Shown piece after piece: positions 8,402 to 17,071 of a DNA stretch of 64,000 bases. Position numbers and translations under genes: made by a program. Origin of the DNA: Stenotrophomonas sp. UBA2629 (GTDB taxonomy: Bacteria; Pseudomonadota; Gammaproteobacteria; Xanthomonadales; Xanthomonadaceae); contig DEOB01000002.1 in assembly GCA_002359895.1 (NCBI GenBank), forward strand, positions 73,943 through 137,942, given 5' to 3'. Under the pieces are notes generated by a model, which made no database searches, was not told where the DNA came from, and saw only the letters and a program-made list of their open reading frames with translations. Numbering within the stretch: the stretch's first letter is position 1; each line of letters opens with the position of its first letter.

Positions 8402-8956
8402 TCAAACCGCACTCGGCTCATAGCGCGGAAAACGCAATGCGATGTCGGTGCCGGTGAAATGGCCGACCCAGCCGTCCGGCTCGGTGAAGAAGCGGATGGC
8501 GGCAAAGTTGGGCGCTTCGCCCATGTCGAACCAATGGGTGACGCCATCGGGCACCGAGATCAGGTCGTCCTTCACGCATTCCACTTCGTAGACCTTGTCG
8601 TCCACGTGCAGGGTGAACAGGCCCGAGCCTGCGACGAAGAAACGGACTTCGTCTTCCTTGTGGTAGTGCTCGTCGAGAAACTTCTTGCGGATCTCGGCGC
8701 GGTTGGGGTTGTCCGGGGCGATGGAGGCCACGTCCACACTCTTGAAGCCGTGGGCGGCGACCAGACGGTCGATGTCTTCGCGATAGGCGGCAAACACTTC
8801 GTCCTGACTGGCGCCCGGCGTGACCGGGTGTTTGGCCTGCCAGCGTTCGAAGGTGACGCCGATGTTTTTCAGTTCGGCAGCGATGACATCGCCGTCGCGG
8901 CTGTCGAGCAGCGGGGCGTCCGGGGCGGTGTCGTTGAAGATGCGCAGTCGGCTCAT
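8402..8956 (-). CDS. mtnD: Acireductone dioxygenase
   Basis: This 184-residue cupin oxidises the acireductone of methionine salvage, giving the methionine precursor KMTB with iron or an off-pathway product with nickel. The metal ligands are visible as HYHKEDE (H-x-H-x3-E) and the later His in GVTHWFDMG, inside the FFVAGSGLFTLHV cupin barrel. ATG 8956 gives the usual MSRLRIF start and has a GGAG ribosome site 9 bases upstream. mtnB lies 75 bp upstream on the same strand. Confidence 0.95.
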   Translation of the reverse strand: MSRLRIFNDTAPDAPLLDSRDGDVIAAELKNIGVTFERWQAKHPVTPGASQDEVFAAYREDIDRLVAAHGFKSVDVASIAPDNPNRAEIRKKFLDEHYHKEDEVRFFVAGSGLFTLHVDDKVYEVECVKDDLISVPDGVTHWFDMGEAPNFAAIRFFTEPDGWVGHFTGTDIALRFPRYEPSAV

Positions 8957-9031
8957 GGCGAAGAACTCCATGGGGTGGGGGATAGGGAGCGTAGCAGGCG
9001 CGGACCAAGCAAGGCCCGCGCCCATTCGGAA

Positions 9032-9679
9032 TCAGGAAATGGCGCGCAGTTTGAGCAGTTCCAGCTCGCAGTGGAGCAGGAATTCAAACGCTTCCAAGTG
9101 GCGGCGCGCCTCGGCCATGTCGCGGCCCCACGCATACAGGCCGTGGCCGTCAATCAGGTAACCCCACATCGGGCCCTTGTCGAGCTCGGCTTCCACCTGT
9201 GCGGCCAGCACATCCATGTCCTGGGTGTTGGGGAACACCTTCAGATCGACAGCGGTTTCGTGGGTGCTGTTGCCGTGCAGCGCCTTCAGCAGCTCGTAGC
9301 CTTCCAAGCGGATGTGGCCTTGATGGCCGTACAGACGCGAGGCGATGGTTTGTATCGGCGAGTGGGTGTGCAGCACGCAGCCTACGTCCGGAAAACGGGC
9401 GTACAGCTGCGTGTGCAGCAGGGTTTCTGCGGATGGGCGCAGCGGGCGGCCAACCGCCTTGCCGGCCAGGTCCACCACCATGATGTCGCTCTCGATCAAC
9501 CGCCCCTTGTCCTTGCCGGACACGGTGATGGCGGCATGCTGGTCATCCAGCCGATGCGAGAAGTTGCTGCTGGTGGCCGGCGTCCAGCCCGACTGGGCCA
9601 GTTCGCGGATGTTGTCGATCAGCAACTGTGCCAACTGGCTCAGTCGCTCGCTGTCGTAGGGGACGGAAGGCACGTTCAT
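9032..9679 (-). CDS. mtnB: Methylthioribulose-1-phosphate dehydratase
   Basis: This 215-residue class II aldolase-type enzyme dehydrates methylthioribulose-1-phosphate, the step before MtnC. Conserved features are TPATSSNFSHR near the N-terminus, the zinc ligands in VGCVLHTHSPIQT, and the later GHGLYAWGRDMAEARRH segment with the third histidine. It is the first gene of the minus-strand mtnB-mtnD-orphan-orphan-mtnC series. mtnA and mtnP are not in this window. Confidence 0.94.
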   Translation of the reverse strand: MNVPSVPYDSERLSQLAQLLIDNIRELAQSGWTPATSSNFSHRLDDQHAAITVSGKDKGRLIESDIMVVDLAGKAVGRPLRPSAETLLHTQLYARFPDVGCVLHTHSPIQTIASRLYGHQGHIRLEGYELLKALHGNSTHETAVDLKVFPNTQDMDVLAAQVEAELDKGPMWGYLIDGHGLYAWGRDMAEARRHLEAFEFLLHCELELLKLRAIS

Positions 9680-9751
9680 GCCTGCATTCTACTAAGAACC
9701 AGGGCAGGTGCCTGCCGTGATGATGGCCAAGGAAGGACGACCCTCACGCCC

Positions 9752-9784
9752 TAAAAAAGCCGGGCGCTGGGCGCCCGGGCTTTA
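9752..9784 (-). terminator. Terminator after the first permease gene
   Basis: A GC-rich stem around AGCCGGGCGC / GCGCCCGGGCT is followed, on the minus strand, by TTTTTT. It lies 24 bp past the stop of the permease at 9808, a classical Rho-independent terminator. Confidence 0.8.
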
Positions 9785-9807
9785 GTCATCCATCCGTTTG
9801 GCGTGAA

Positions 9808-11253
9808 TCAGCCTTTCTTGGCTTTATTGGCCGCGTTGAGCTTGCTGTGACGGATGCTGTAGGTGAAATAGATGATGAAGCCGGTAGCCGTCCACAGGCC
9901 CATCAGCATCCAGTTGTGCAGGGTCATGGCGGTCAGCAGCGCGATGCAGCTCAGCACGCCCAGGCTGCAGATCAACCATGCCATCGGGATGCGGAACGGG
10001 CGTGGCAGGTCCGGCTGGGTGCGGCGCAACACCAACACGCCAGCGCAGACAGCGGCAAAAGCGATCAGCGTGCCCATCGAGGTCAGCTCACCCAGGATAT
10101 CCAGGGGGAACAGCGCCGCCAGCAGGGCGATGCCAATGCCGGTAATCACCGTATTGATGTGCGGCGTGCGGTACTTGGGATGGATGCGGGTGAACACCGG
10201 CGGCAATAGGCCGTCGCGGCCCATGATCATGAAGATGCGCGGCTGGCCGATCACCATCACCAGCACCACCGAGGCCAGGCCGATCAACGCGCCCACTTCG
10301 ACGATGATGCGCAGCCAATCCAGCTGTGGATGCGCGGCCACGGCAGTCACCACCGGCTCGGCAGTGCCCAGCAGTTGGTACGGCACCAGTCCGGTCATCA
10401 CGGCGGCCATGGCGATGTACAGCACGGTGCAGATGATCAGCGAAAGCAGCATGCCGATCGGCAGATCGCGCTGCGGCCGGTGCGATTCCTGCGCCGCGAC
10501 GGACACCGCTTCAAAGCCGATATAGGCGAAGAACACCATCGCCGCACCGCGCAGCACGCCGTCGAAACCGTACTTGCCCGGGCCTTCGTTGGCGGGGATG
10601 AAGGGCGTCCAGTTGCTGGTGTCCACATACTTCCAGCCGGCCACGATCACCAGCACGATCAGGCCGGTTTTGAGGATGACCATGGCCATGTTCATGGCCG
10701 AGGATTTGCTGATGCCCACGTAGCACAGCCAGGTCAGCAGCAGCACCAGCGCAGCGGCGGGCAGGTTGGCGATGGCGCCGGTGGGGCGCAGTTGCGCATC
10801 CAGCGGGGCGCTCACCAATGCGGCGGGCAGGTGGATGTCGAAATGACTGAGCAGGCTGAGGAAATAGCCGGTCCAGCTCACCGCCACCGCCGATGCGGAC
10901 ACGCCGTATTCCAGCACCAGCATCCAGCCGATGAACCAGGCCGACAGTTCGCCGAAGGTGGCGTAGGTGTACGTATAAGCGCTGCCTGCTACCGGCACCA
11001 TCGAGGCGAACTCGGCATAGGCCATGGCGCAGAACGCGCAGCAGATGGCCGCCAGCACGAACGACAGCATGATGGCCGGGCCAGCATGGTTGGCAGCGGC
11101 CTGGCCGGTGATGACGAAGATGCCGCCGCCGATCACCGCGCCGATGCCCAGTGCGGTCAGGCCCCACGGGCCGAGGGTGCGGCGCAGGCTCAGGCCGTTG
11201 GCCTCCTCATGTGCGGCGTGCGGGTGTTTGGTGGCCCAGAGTTGCTTGAACAT
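9808..11253 (-). CDS. APC superfamily amino-acid permease (CAT type)
   Basis: This 481-residue inner-membrane protein has about 12 hydrophobic segments. The CAT-family hallmarks are in the first and second segments: GIGAVIGGGIFVITGQAA and the NHAGPAIMLSFVLAA region, plus YAEFASMVPVAGSAYTY. Proteins of this type (YfnA, MctA-like) move cationic or neutral amino acids; the exact substrate cannot be inferred. It lies 78 bp downstream of a closely similar permease in the same orientation, an apparent tandem duplication, but a terminator lies between the two. Confidence 0.88.
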   Translation of the reverse strand: MFKQLWATKHPHAAHEEANGLSLRRTLGPWGLTALGIGAVIGGGIFVITGQAAANHAGPAIMLSFVLAAICCAFCAMAYAEFASMVPVAGSAYTYTYATFGELSAWFIGWMLVLEYGVSASAVAVSWTGYFLSLLSHFDIHLPAALVSAPLDAQLRPTGAIANLPAAALVLLLTWLCYVGISKSSAMNMAMVILKTGLIVLVIVAGWKYVDTSNWTPFIPANEGPGKYGFDGVLRGAAMVFFAYIGFEAVSVAAQESHRPQRDLPIGMLLSLIICTVLYIAMAAVMTGLVPYQLLGTAEPVVTAVAAHPQLDWLRIIVEVGALIGLASVVLVMVIGQPRIFMIMGRDGLLPPVFTRIHPKYRTPHINTVITGIGIALLAALFPLDILGELTSMGTLIAFAAVCAGVLVLRRTQPDLPRPFRIPMAWLICSLGVLSCIALLTAMTLHNWMLMGLWTATGFIIYFTYSIRHSKLNAANKAKKG

Positions 11254-11293
11254 GTGTCGGGTCTTCGCTCGTCGTTACGTGGTGGAGGCGCAG

Positions 11294-11317
11294 AAAAACC
11301 GGCGCGCAAGGCGCCGG
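11294..11317 (-). terminator. Terminator between the two permease genes
   Basis: A 7-bp stem, CCGGCGC / GCGCCGG, is followed on the minus strand by TTTTT. It lies 14 bp past the stop of the upstream permease and separates the two paralogs transcriptionally. Confidence 0.7.
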
Positions 11318-11330
11318 CGAGGGTGTCGGA

Positions 11331-12806
11331 TCAGCTGCGCTTGTTGAGCTTGCTGTGGCGGATGCCGTAACCGAAGTAGATGCACAGGCCGAGCAGCGTC
11401 CACAGCACGAATACCAGCCAGTGCGCGGCAAAGGCCATGGCAAACAGGCCCAAGCAGATCAATGCGCCCAGCGGTGCGATCACCCACACGGCCGGCACGC
11501 GGAACGGGCGCGGCATGTCCGGCTTGGTCCGGCGCAGCACCAGGATGCCGATGCAGACCGTCGCAAAGGCCAACAGGGTGCCCATGGCAACCAGTTCGCC
11601 CAACACCGCCAGCGGTACCAACCCTGCCAGCAGGGCGGCGATCACGCCGACGAAGATGGTGCTCAGGTACGGTGTGCGGAACTTGGGGTGGACCTTGCCG
11701 AAGATGGGCGGCAACAGGCCATCGCGGGAAATGGTGTAGGCGACGCGGGTCTGGCCCATCATCATCACCAGCACCACCGAGGACAGGCCGGCGATGGCGC
11801 CGATCTCCACCCAGGTCTTCAGCCACGACAGCTGTACATACGGCTCCAGTGCGGTGGCAACGGGCTTGTCGGTGCCCAGCAGGTTGTACGGCAGCAGGCC
11901 GGTGAGCACCGCACAGACAATGATGTAGATCAGCGTGCACACCGCCAGCGAGCCGAGCAGGCCGATCGGCATGTTGCGCTGCGGGTCCTTGGTTTCACCG
12001 GCGGCGGTGGAGACCGCATCAAAGCCGATGTAGGCGAAGAACACAATGGAGGCCGCACGCAGCACGCCGCTCCAGCCGAATTCGCCGAAGGTGCCGGTGT
12101 TGGCGGGAATGAACGGGGTCCAGTTGGCCGGGTCCACATACATGGCGCCGAAGCCCACGAACAGGCAGATCACCGCTACCTTGATCGCGACGATCACGGC
12201 GTTGACGAAGGTGGACTGGGTGACGCCCACGTACAGCAGGCCGGAGATGGCGGCCACAATCAGCACTGCCGGCAGGTTGAACAATTTGCCCGAAGCCACG
12301 AATTGGCCGTTTTCCCAGGCGATGGGCGCCGCGCTCAGCGCGTCCGGGAAAGGTAGGTGCAACGTGGTGGTGAGGAAGCTGATCAGATACGCCGACCAAC
12401 CCACGGCCACCGAGGCCGAGGCGAACAGGTATTCCAGCACCAGGCACCAGCCGATGAACCACGCCATGCCTTCGCCCAGCGTGGCGTAGGAGTACGAATA
12501 GGCACTGCCGGAGACCGGCATCATTGCCGCGAACTCGGCATAGCACAGGCCGGCGAACGCGCAGGCCAAGCCGGCCAGCACGAAGGAAAGCATGATCGCC
12601 GGGCCGGCGTGGTTTGCCGCTGCCTGGCCGGTGACGACAAAGATGCCAGCACCAATCACCGCGCCCATGCCCAGCAGAATGAGATGCTTGGCTGTGAGGG
12701 TGCGCTTGAGCGTGGCTTCGCCTTGCAGGCTGCCTTCAATCGGTTCGCCGGCATCCACATGCGCGGCAGGTTCGATTGGTTTGACCCTCAACAGTTTTTT
12801 GAGCAT
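11331..12806 (-). CDS. APC superfamily amino-acid permease (CAT type), paralog
   Basis: This 491-residue protein is strongly similar to the neighbouring permease: GMGAVIGAGIFVVTGQAA, YAEFAAMMPVSGSAYSY and the FFAYIGFDAVSTAAGE segment align with the copy at 9808. It carries a longer soluble N-terminus (about 45 residues). ATG 12806 is chosen for a GGGA ribosome site 9 bases upstream; an earlier codon at 12836 would add ten residues without conservation. The substrate is unknown. Separate terminators behind the two genes suggest they can be expressed independently. Confidence 0.88.
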   Translation of the reverse strand: MLKKLLRVKPIEPAAHVDAGEPIEGSLQGEATLKRTLTAKHLILLGMGAVIGAGIFVVTGQAAANHAGPAIMLSFVLAGLACAFAGLCYAEFAAMMPVSGSAYSYSYATLGEGMAWFIGWCLVLEYLFASASVAVGWSAYLISFLTTTLHLPFPDALSAAPIAWENGQFVASGKLFNLPAVLIVAAISGLLYVGVTQSTFVNAVIVAIKVAVICLFVGFGAMYVDPANWTPFIPANTGTFGEFGWSGVLRAASIVFFAYIGFDAVSTAAGETKDPQRNMPIGLLGSLAVCTLIYIIVCAVLTGLLPYNLLGTDKPVATALEPYVQLSWLKTWVEIGAIAGLSSVVLVMMMGQTRVAYTISRDGLLPPIFGKVHPKFRTPYLSTIFVGVIAALLAGLVPLAVLGELVAMGTLLAFATVCIGILVLRRTKPDMPRPFRVPAVWVIAPLGALICLGLFAMAFAAHWLVFVLWTLLGLCIYFGYGIRHSKLNKRS

Positions 12807-12983
12807 TCCGCTAATTCCCGAACTTATGTATTGCACCCGGTCGCACAGAAACGTCGGGGCGGATGGATGGTGTCACAAACTGAACGGTCGGCAACCGCCC
12901 TACCTTGCCAAAGGTGGTGAAACTCGACAAGCGCATGTGCAGCATCGACAGCGATAATGGCTGCCGCTTCGAAGGGAAGGGAT

Positions 12984-13544
12984 GTGCTGACAGTCATGCT
13001 TGAACAGGATCAGGGGCTGCGCCGGGCGCTGCTGGAGTATGCACGGGCTTTCCCCGGGCAGGGCGACGTGGCGCAGGAGTTTGTGGCGTTGCTGGAGGCG
13101 CCGGGGATTGATCCGTTCACCCGCGAACGGTTGGACGGTCACTTCACCGGCAGCGCGTGGTTGGTCAGTGCCGATGGCCAGCGGGCGTTGCTTACCCACC
13201 ACCGTAAGCTGGGGCGTTGGTTGCAGTTGGGGGGGCATGCCGATGGCGACCATGACCTGTCCGCCGTGGCGTTGCGTGAGGCACAGGAAGAATCGGGACT
13301 GCCGGCGCTGCGCCTGGCGTCGCAGGAAATCTTTGATCTGGACCGGCATTGGATACCCGAGCGGGGTGCGGTGCCAGGGCATTGGCATTACGACGTGCGT
13401 TACGTGGTGATGGCCGGTAGCGACGAGCGGTTTGCGGTGAGCGAGGAGTCGCTGGATCTGGCCTGGCGCGAGGTGGCCGACATCGCCCTGCAGCAGGACG
13501 AATCCCTGCAGCGCATGGCCAAACGTTGGTTGACGCGCGGTTGA
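12984..13544 (+). CDS. NUDIX hydrolase
   Basis: This protein of about 186 residues has a Nudix box from GGHADGDHD to ALREAQEESGL. The REAQEE core is intact, while the first conserved Glu of the box is replaced by Asp. Nudix enzymes cleave nucleoside diphosphates linked to another group; the substrate is not predictable. GTG 12984 is preferred because AGGGA lies 6 bases upstream; ATG 12957 and ATG 12996 in the same frame are alternatives. The last 27 codons are duplicated about 364 bp downstream as part of a larger repeat. Confidence 0.8.
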   Translation: MLTVMLEQDQGLRRALLEYARAFPGQGDVAQEFVALLEAPGIDPFTRERLDGHFTGSAWLVSADGQRALLTHHRKLGRWLQLGGHADGDHDLSAVALREAQEESGLPALRLASQEIFDLDRHWIPERGAVPGHWHYDVRYVVMAGSDERFAVSEESLDLAWREVADIALQQDESLQRMAKRWLTRG

Positions 13545-13576
13545 GAACGCCGCCGCGCTGAGTGGCACGCAACAAA

Positions 13577-13600
13577 AGAACGCCCCGTGAGGGGCGTTCC
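13577..13600. terminator. Bidirectional hairpin, copy A
   Basis: The stem AGAACGCCCC / GGGGCGTTC(C) has a GTGA loop, 33 bp after the NUDIX stop. It is the duplicate of the hairpin at 13956-13981 that serves acnA. Confidence 0.65.
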
Positions 13601-13608
13601 TGCTTGGA

Positions 13609-13638
13609 TCAGGTGGCTTTTTTGGCCGCCAGCTGACG
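13609..13638 (-). pseudogene. acnA 3'-end fragment
   Basis: Reading the minus strand, the last codons LRQLAAKKA followed by TGA match the true acnA end at 13989, with a single changed final residue (Thr for Ala). It has no start and is a by-product of the duplication. Confidence 0.7.
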
Positions 13639-13822
13639 TAGCCCGGGTAAGCGCAGCGCACCCGGGACCGCAGGGCAAAGAAATCGAGCCAGCGCTCGGC
13701 TTGTTTGTTTCGCGCGGTTGCTACTCCTCTCGACACCAAGGAAACGTGTGTCCCCGCTGTGGGGGTTGGATGCAATGGCGAGCATCGTGCGGCCCCGGGT
13801 GCGCTTCGCTTACCCGGGCTAC
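13638..13822. repeat. Insertion bounded by inverted REP-like repeats
   Basis: The left end (13638-13674) reads GTAGCCCGGGTAAGCG followed by CAGCGCACCCGGG; the right end (13786-13822) is its inverted copy, with three mismatches in about 37 bp. The motif is of the palindromic REP type common in gammaproteobacteria. The inner 110 bp holds no gene. The insert boundaries coincide with the boundaries of the flanking direct duplication. Confidence 0.75.
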
Positions 13823-13826
13823 GGGA

Positions 13827-13908
13827 CTGGCGCGAGGTGACCGACATCGCCCAGCAGCAGGACGAATCCCTGCAGCGCATGGCCAAACGTTGGCTGGCGC
13901 GCGGTTGA
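13827..13908 (+). pseudogene. NUDIX hydrolase 3'-end fragment
   Basis: The frame reads WREVTDIAQQQDESLQRMA and KRWLARG before a TGA, matching the end of the intact NUDIX gene with a few substitutions. It lacks the Nudix box and any start, so it is a duplication remnant. Confidence 0.75.
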
Positions 13909-13955
13909 GAACGCTGCCGCACTGAGTGGCCCGCAACGAAAGAACGCCCCAACGA

Positions 13956-13981
13956 AAGAACGCCCCGTGAGGGGCGTTCTT
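13956..13981 (-). terminator. Terminator after acnA (copy B hairpin)
   Basis: An 11-bp stem, AAGAACGCCCC / GGGGCGTTCTT, has a GTGA loop and lies 7 bp beyond the acnA stop. The sequence is symmetrical enough to act in both directions. Confidence 0.7.
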
Positions 13982-13988
13982 GCTTGGA

Positions 13989-16751
13989 TCAGGCGGCTTT
14001 CTTGGCCGCCAGCTGACGAAGCACGTACTGCAACAGACCGCCGTTGCGGAAGTACACCACTTCCTTGGGCGTCAGCAGCAGTACCTTGGCCTGGAAGCGC
14101 TTCTGCGTGCCGTCGGTGCGGGTGGCGGTGATCGTGGCCATCTTGGCCTGGCCATCGTCCAGCCCGGTGACGTCGAAGGTTTCCGAACCGTCCAGCCCCA
14201 GCGTCAGCGCGTTTTCGCCTTCGTTGAACTGCAGTGGCAGCACGCCCATGCCGACCAGGTTGGAGCGGTGGATACGCTCGAAGCTCTCGGCGATGACCGC
14301 CTTCACGCCCAGCAGGTTGGTGCCCTTGGCTGCCCAGTCACGCGAGGAGCCGGTGCCGTATTCCTTGCCTGCCAATACCACCAACGGCACGCCATCGGCC
14401 TTGTACTTCATGGCCGCGTCGTAGATGGCCAGCTTCTCGCCGACGGTGCTGCCCTTGGCGTAGTACAGCGTGTTGCCGCCTTCTTCGCCGCCAAACATCA
14501 GGTTCTTGATGCGGATATTGGCAAAGGTGCCGCGCACCATCACATCGTCATTGCCGCGGCGGCTGCCGTAGCTGTTGAAGTCCGCCGGCTGCACGCCGCG
14601 GGCCTGCAGGAAACGGCCCGCAGGCGAGTCCTTCTTGATATTGCCGGCCGGGGAGATGTGGTCGGTGGTGATGGAGTCACCAAACAGGCCCAGCACGCGC
14701 GCGCCATGGACGTCGTTGATGTTGCCCACCTGCATGGTCATGCCATCGAAGTAGGGCGGGTTCTTGATGTACGTCGAATCCGAATTCCACTCGTAGGCCT
14801 GGCCTTCCGGCGATTGGATCTGCGCCCAGCGGGTGTCGCCCTTGAATACGTCGGCGTAGTTCTGCTTGAACATTTCCGGGCCGACGGTGGCGGCGATCAT
14901 GTCGCCGATTTCCTTGTTGCTTGGCCAGATGTCGCGCAGGTACACATCCTTGCCGTTGCTGTCCTGGCCGAGCGGCTCGCGGGTCAGGTCGATGCGCACG
15001 GTGCCGGCGATGGCATAAGCCACCACCAGCGGCGGCGAGGCCAGGTAGTTGGCTTTCACTTCCGGGTGCACGCGGCCTTCAAAGTTGCGGTTGCCCGACA
15101 ACACCGAGGCCACCACCAGATCACCGGCGGCAATGCCGGCGCTGACTTCCGTTGGAAGCGGGCCGGAGTTGCCGATACAGGTGGTGCAGCCGTAGCCCAC
15201 CACGAAGAAGCCCAGCTTCTCCAGGTCGGTCAGCACCCCGGCTTTTTCCAGGTAGTCGGTGACTACGCGCGAGCCCGGCCCAAGCGAGGTCTTGACCCAC
15301 GGCTTGGCCTTCAGGCCCAAGCGCGCGGCATTGCGTGCAAGCAGGCCGGCGCCCAGCATCACCGCCGGGTTGGAGGTGTTGGTGCACGAGGTGATGGCGG
15401 CGATCACCACCGCGCCGTCCTTCAGGCGCAGGGTCTGGTTGTCGATGACGATGTCCGAGTGGCCCTTGGCCAGTTGCTCGTTGCCCACCGCCGCGCCGCC
15501 GCCCTCGTTGATGAAGTCGGACACGTCACCGTTGCGCTGCTCGCGGTGCGTGGTGAGCCCCTTCAGTGCTTCGCTGAAATTGCCATGCACCTCTTCCAGC
15601 AGCACGCGGTCCTGTGGGCGCTTGGGGCCGGCCATCGAAGGCTTCACGTCGGCCATGTCCAGCTCCAGCGTGGCGCTGTACTGGGCCGGTGCGCTGCCGG
15701 GTTCGTGCCACAGGCCCTGGGCCTTGGCATAACTTTCAACCAGGGCGATCTGCGCCTCGTCACGCCCGGACAGGCGCAGGTAATTCAGTGATTCGGCATC
15801 AATCGGGAAGATGCCGCAGGTGGCACCGTACTCCGGTGCCATGTTGGCGATGGTGGCGCGGTCGGCCAGTGGCAGGTGCTGCAGGCCGTCGCCGTAGAAC
15901 TCCACGAATTTGCCCACCACGCCCAACGTGCGCAGCATCTGGGTGACGGTCAGCACCAGGTCGGTGGCGGTGGCGCCCTCGGGCAGCTTGCCGCTGAGCT
16001 TGAAGCCCACCACCTGCGGGATGAGCATCGAGGACGGCTGGCCGAGCATGGCCGCTTCAGCCTCGATGCCGCCCACGCCCCAGCCCAGCACGCCGATGCC
16101 GTTGATCATGGTGGTATGCGAGTCGGTACCGAACACGGTGTCCGGGAACGCCCATTGCGTGCCGTCAACATCGCGTGCCATCACCACGCGGGCCAGGTTT
16201 TCCAGGTTCACCTGGTGGACGATGCCGGTGTTGGGCGGCACCACCTTGAAGTTCTCGAACGCCTTCTGGCCCCAGCGCAGGAAGCTGTAACGCTCCAGGT
16301 TGCGTTCAAACTCAATTTTGCCGTTGATGTCCAGCGCGTCGGGGCGGCCGAACACGTCCACCTGCACGGAGTGGTCGATGACCAGTTCCGACGGAATCAA
16401 CGGGTTGATCTGCTCGGCATTGCCGCCCAGCTTGGTCACCGCATCGCGCATGGCGGCAAGGTCCACCACGCACGGCACGCCGGTGAAATCCTGCAGCACC
16501 ACGCGCGCGGGCATGAAGGCGATTTCGGTATCGGGCTCGGCGGTGGGGTTCCAGCGGGCTACCGCTTCGATGTGCTCCGGGCCGACGGTCTGGCCGCCGT
16601 CCTCATGCCGGAGCAGGTTCTCCAGCAGGATCTTCATCGAATAGGGCAGGTGGGAAATGTCGTATTTCTGACCGAGCTTGGGGAGGCTGCAGTAGGTGTA
16701 CTGCTGGCCGCCAACTTCCAGTTGGCTGCGGGTGGAGAACGAATCGCTCAT
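13989..16751 (-). CDS. acnA: Aconitate hydratase A
   Basis: This 920-residue cytoplasmic [4Fe-4S] enzyme interconverts citrate and isocitrate in the TCA cycle. It starts MSDSFSTRSQLEVGG, and the cluster cysteines are visible in TSCTNTSNP and in the GCTTCIGNSGPL pair. The length fits the AcnA/IRP group (about 890-920 aa). A GGAG ribosome site lies 9 bases before ATG 16751. AcnA is usually the stress-resistant aconitase, complementing AcnB; here both genes are within 4 kb, separated by a toxin-antitoxin module and transcribed divergently. Confidence 0.97.
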   Translation of the reverse strand: MSDSFSTRSQLEVGGQQYTYCSLPKLGQKYDISHLPYSMKILLENLLRHEDGGQTVGPEHIEAVARWNPTAEPDTEIAFMPARVVLQDFTGVPCVVDLAAMRDAVTKLGGNAEQINPLIPSELVIDHSVQVDVFGRPDALDINGKIEFERNLERYSFLRWGQKAFENFKVVPPNTGIVHQVNLENLARVVMARDVDGTQWAFPDTVFGTDSHTTMINGIGVLGWGVGGIEAEAAMLGQPSSMLIPQVVGFKLSGKLPEGATATDLVLTVTQMLRTLGVVGKFVEFYGDGLQHLPLADRATIANMAPEYGATCGIFPIDAESLNYLRLSGRDEAQIALVESYAKAQGLWHEPGSAPAQYSATLELDMADVKPSMAGPKRPQDRVLLEEVHGNFSEALKGLTTHREQRNGDVSDFINEGGGAAVGNEQLAKGHSDIVIDNQTLRLKDGAVVIAAITSCTNTSNPAVMLGAGLLARNAARLGLKAKPWVKTSLGPGSRVVTDYLEKAGVLTDLEKLGFFVVGYGCTTCIGNSGPLPTEVSAGIAAGDLVVASVLSGNRNFEGRVHPEVKANYLASPPLVVAYAIAGTVRIDLTREPLGQDSNGKDVYLRDIWPSNKEIGDMIAATVGPEMFKQNYADVFKGDTRWAQIQSPEGQAYEWNSDSTYIKNPPYFDGMTMQVGNINDVHGARVLGLFGDSITTDHISPAGNIKKDSPAGRFLQARGVQPADFNSYGSRRGNDDVMVRGTFANIRIKNLMFGGEEGGNTLYYAKGSTVGEKLAIYDAAMKYKADGVPLVVLAGKEYGTGSSRDWAAKGTNLLGVKAVIAESFERIHRSNLVGMGVLPLQFNEGENALTLGLDGSETFDVTGLDDGQAKMATITATRTDGTQKRFQAKVLLLTPKEVVYFRNGGLLQYVLRQLAAKKAA

Positions 16752-17016
16752 GTCGGCTTTGCTCCTTTACTTACAGATGGCTTGCCACGGCAGGGCGCCG
16801 CGCGGGCTTTCCGGGGCCTTTGCCCCTTCAATGAATACCCGCCGAGTATGGACGAGGTAATCATGGCCGGGGCACGGCTGCAGGCTCCAGTTTAGGCAAT
16901 GGCTTGTTGCGCCCATGTAACGGTATGTGGGCAAACGGCTGCCGTCATGCCGGACCATGCTCGGCAGAGGCTTAGCCGGTGGAGCCTCAGCGGACCGTGG
17001 GGCCGCGCTACAGGTT

Positions 17017-17045
17017 TTGGGTATGCCGGCGCAAGTATGTATAAT
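17017..17045 (+). promoter_or_regulatory. Sigma-70 promoter of vapBC
   Basis: TTGGGT (17017-17022) and TATAAT (17040-17045) are separated by 17 bp, a near-consensus promoter 27 bp before vapB. Confidence 0.75.
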
Positions 17046-17057
17046 TCGTACATACTT
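17033..17057 (+). promoter_or_regulatory. Palindromic operator over the vapBC -10
   Basis: This is a perfect 9-bp inverted repeat, AAGTATGTA / TACATACTT, with a 7-bp spacer. It covers the -10 hexamer, which fits autorepression by an AbrB-fold antitoxin. Function is inferred. Confidence 0.7.
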
Positions 17058-17071
17058 CGCTGGAGGGCGCC

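Larger units (their letters stand above)
13463..13638. repeat. Direct duplication, copy A (NUDIX end + terminator + acnA end fragment)
   Basis: This 176-bp segment runs from inside the NUDIX gene through its terminator into a 30-bp copy of the acnA 3' end. It is about 90% identical to 13827-14018. Here the NUDIX part is the functional one and the acnA part (13609-13638, minus strand, ending LRQLAAKKA-) is a fragment. Confidence 0.85.
13827..14018. repeat. Direct duplication, copy B (NUDIX end fragment + terminator + acnA end)
   Basis: This is the second copy of the 176-bp segment, lengthened to 192 bp by a 16-bp tandem repeat (AACGAAAGAACGCCCC at 13935-13950 and 13951-13966). In this copy the acnA end is the functional one and the NUDIX end is a remnant. 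Confidence 0.85.

Noticed and set aside
8387..9754. Plus-strand frame of 455 codons over mtnD and mtnB
   Set aside because: It is the complement of two clearly identified salvage enzymes and shows no domain.
13980..15791. Plus-strand frame of 603 codons opposite acnA
   Set aside because: It is a shadow of the aconitase gene, without a ribosome site or family match.
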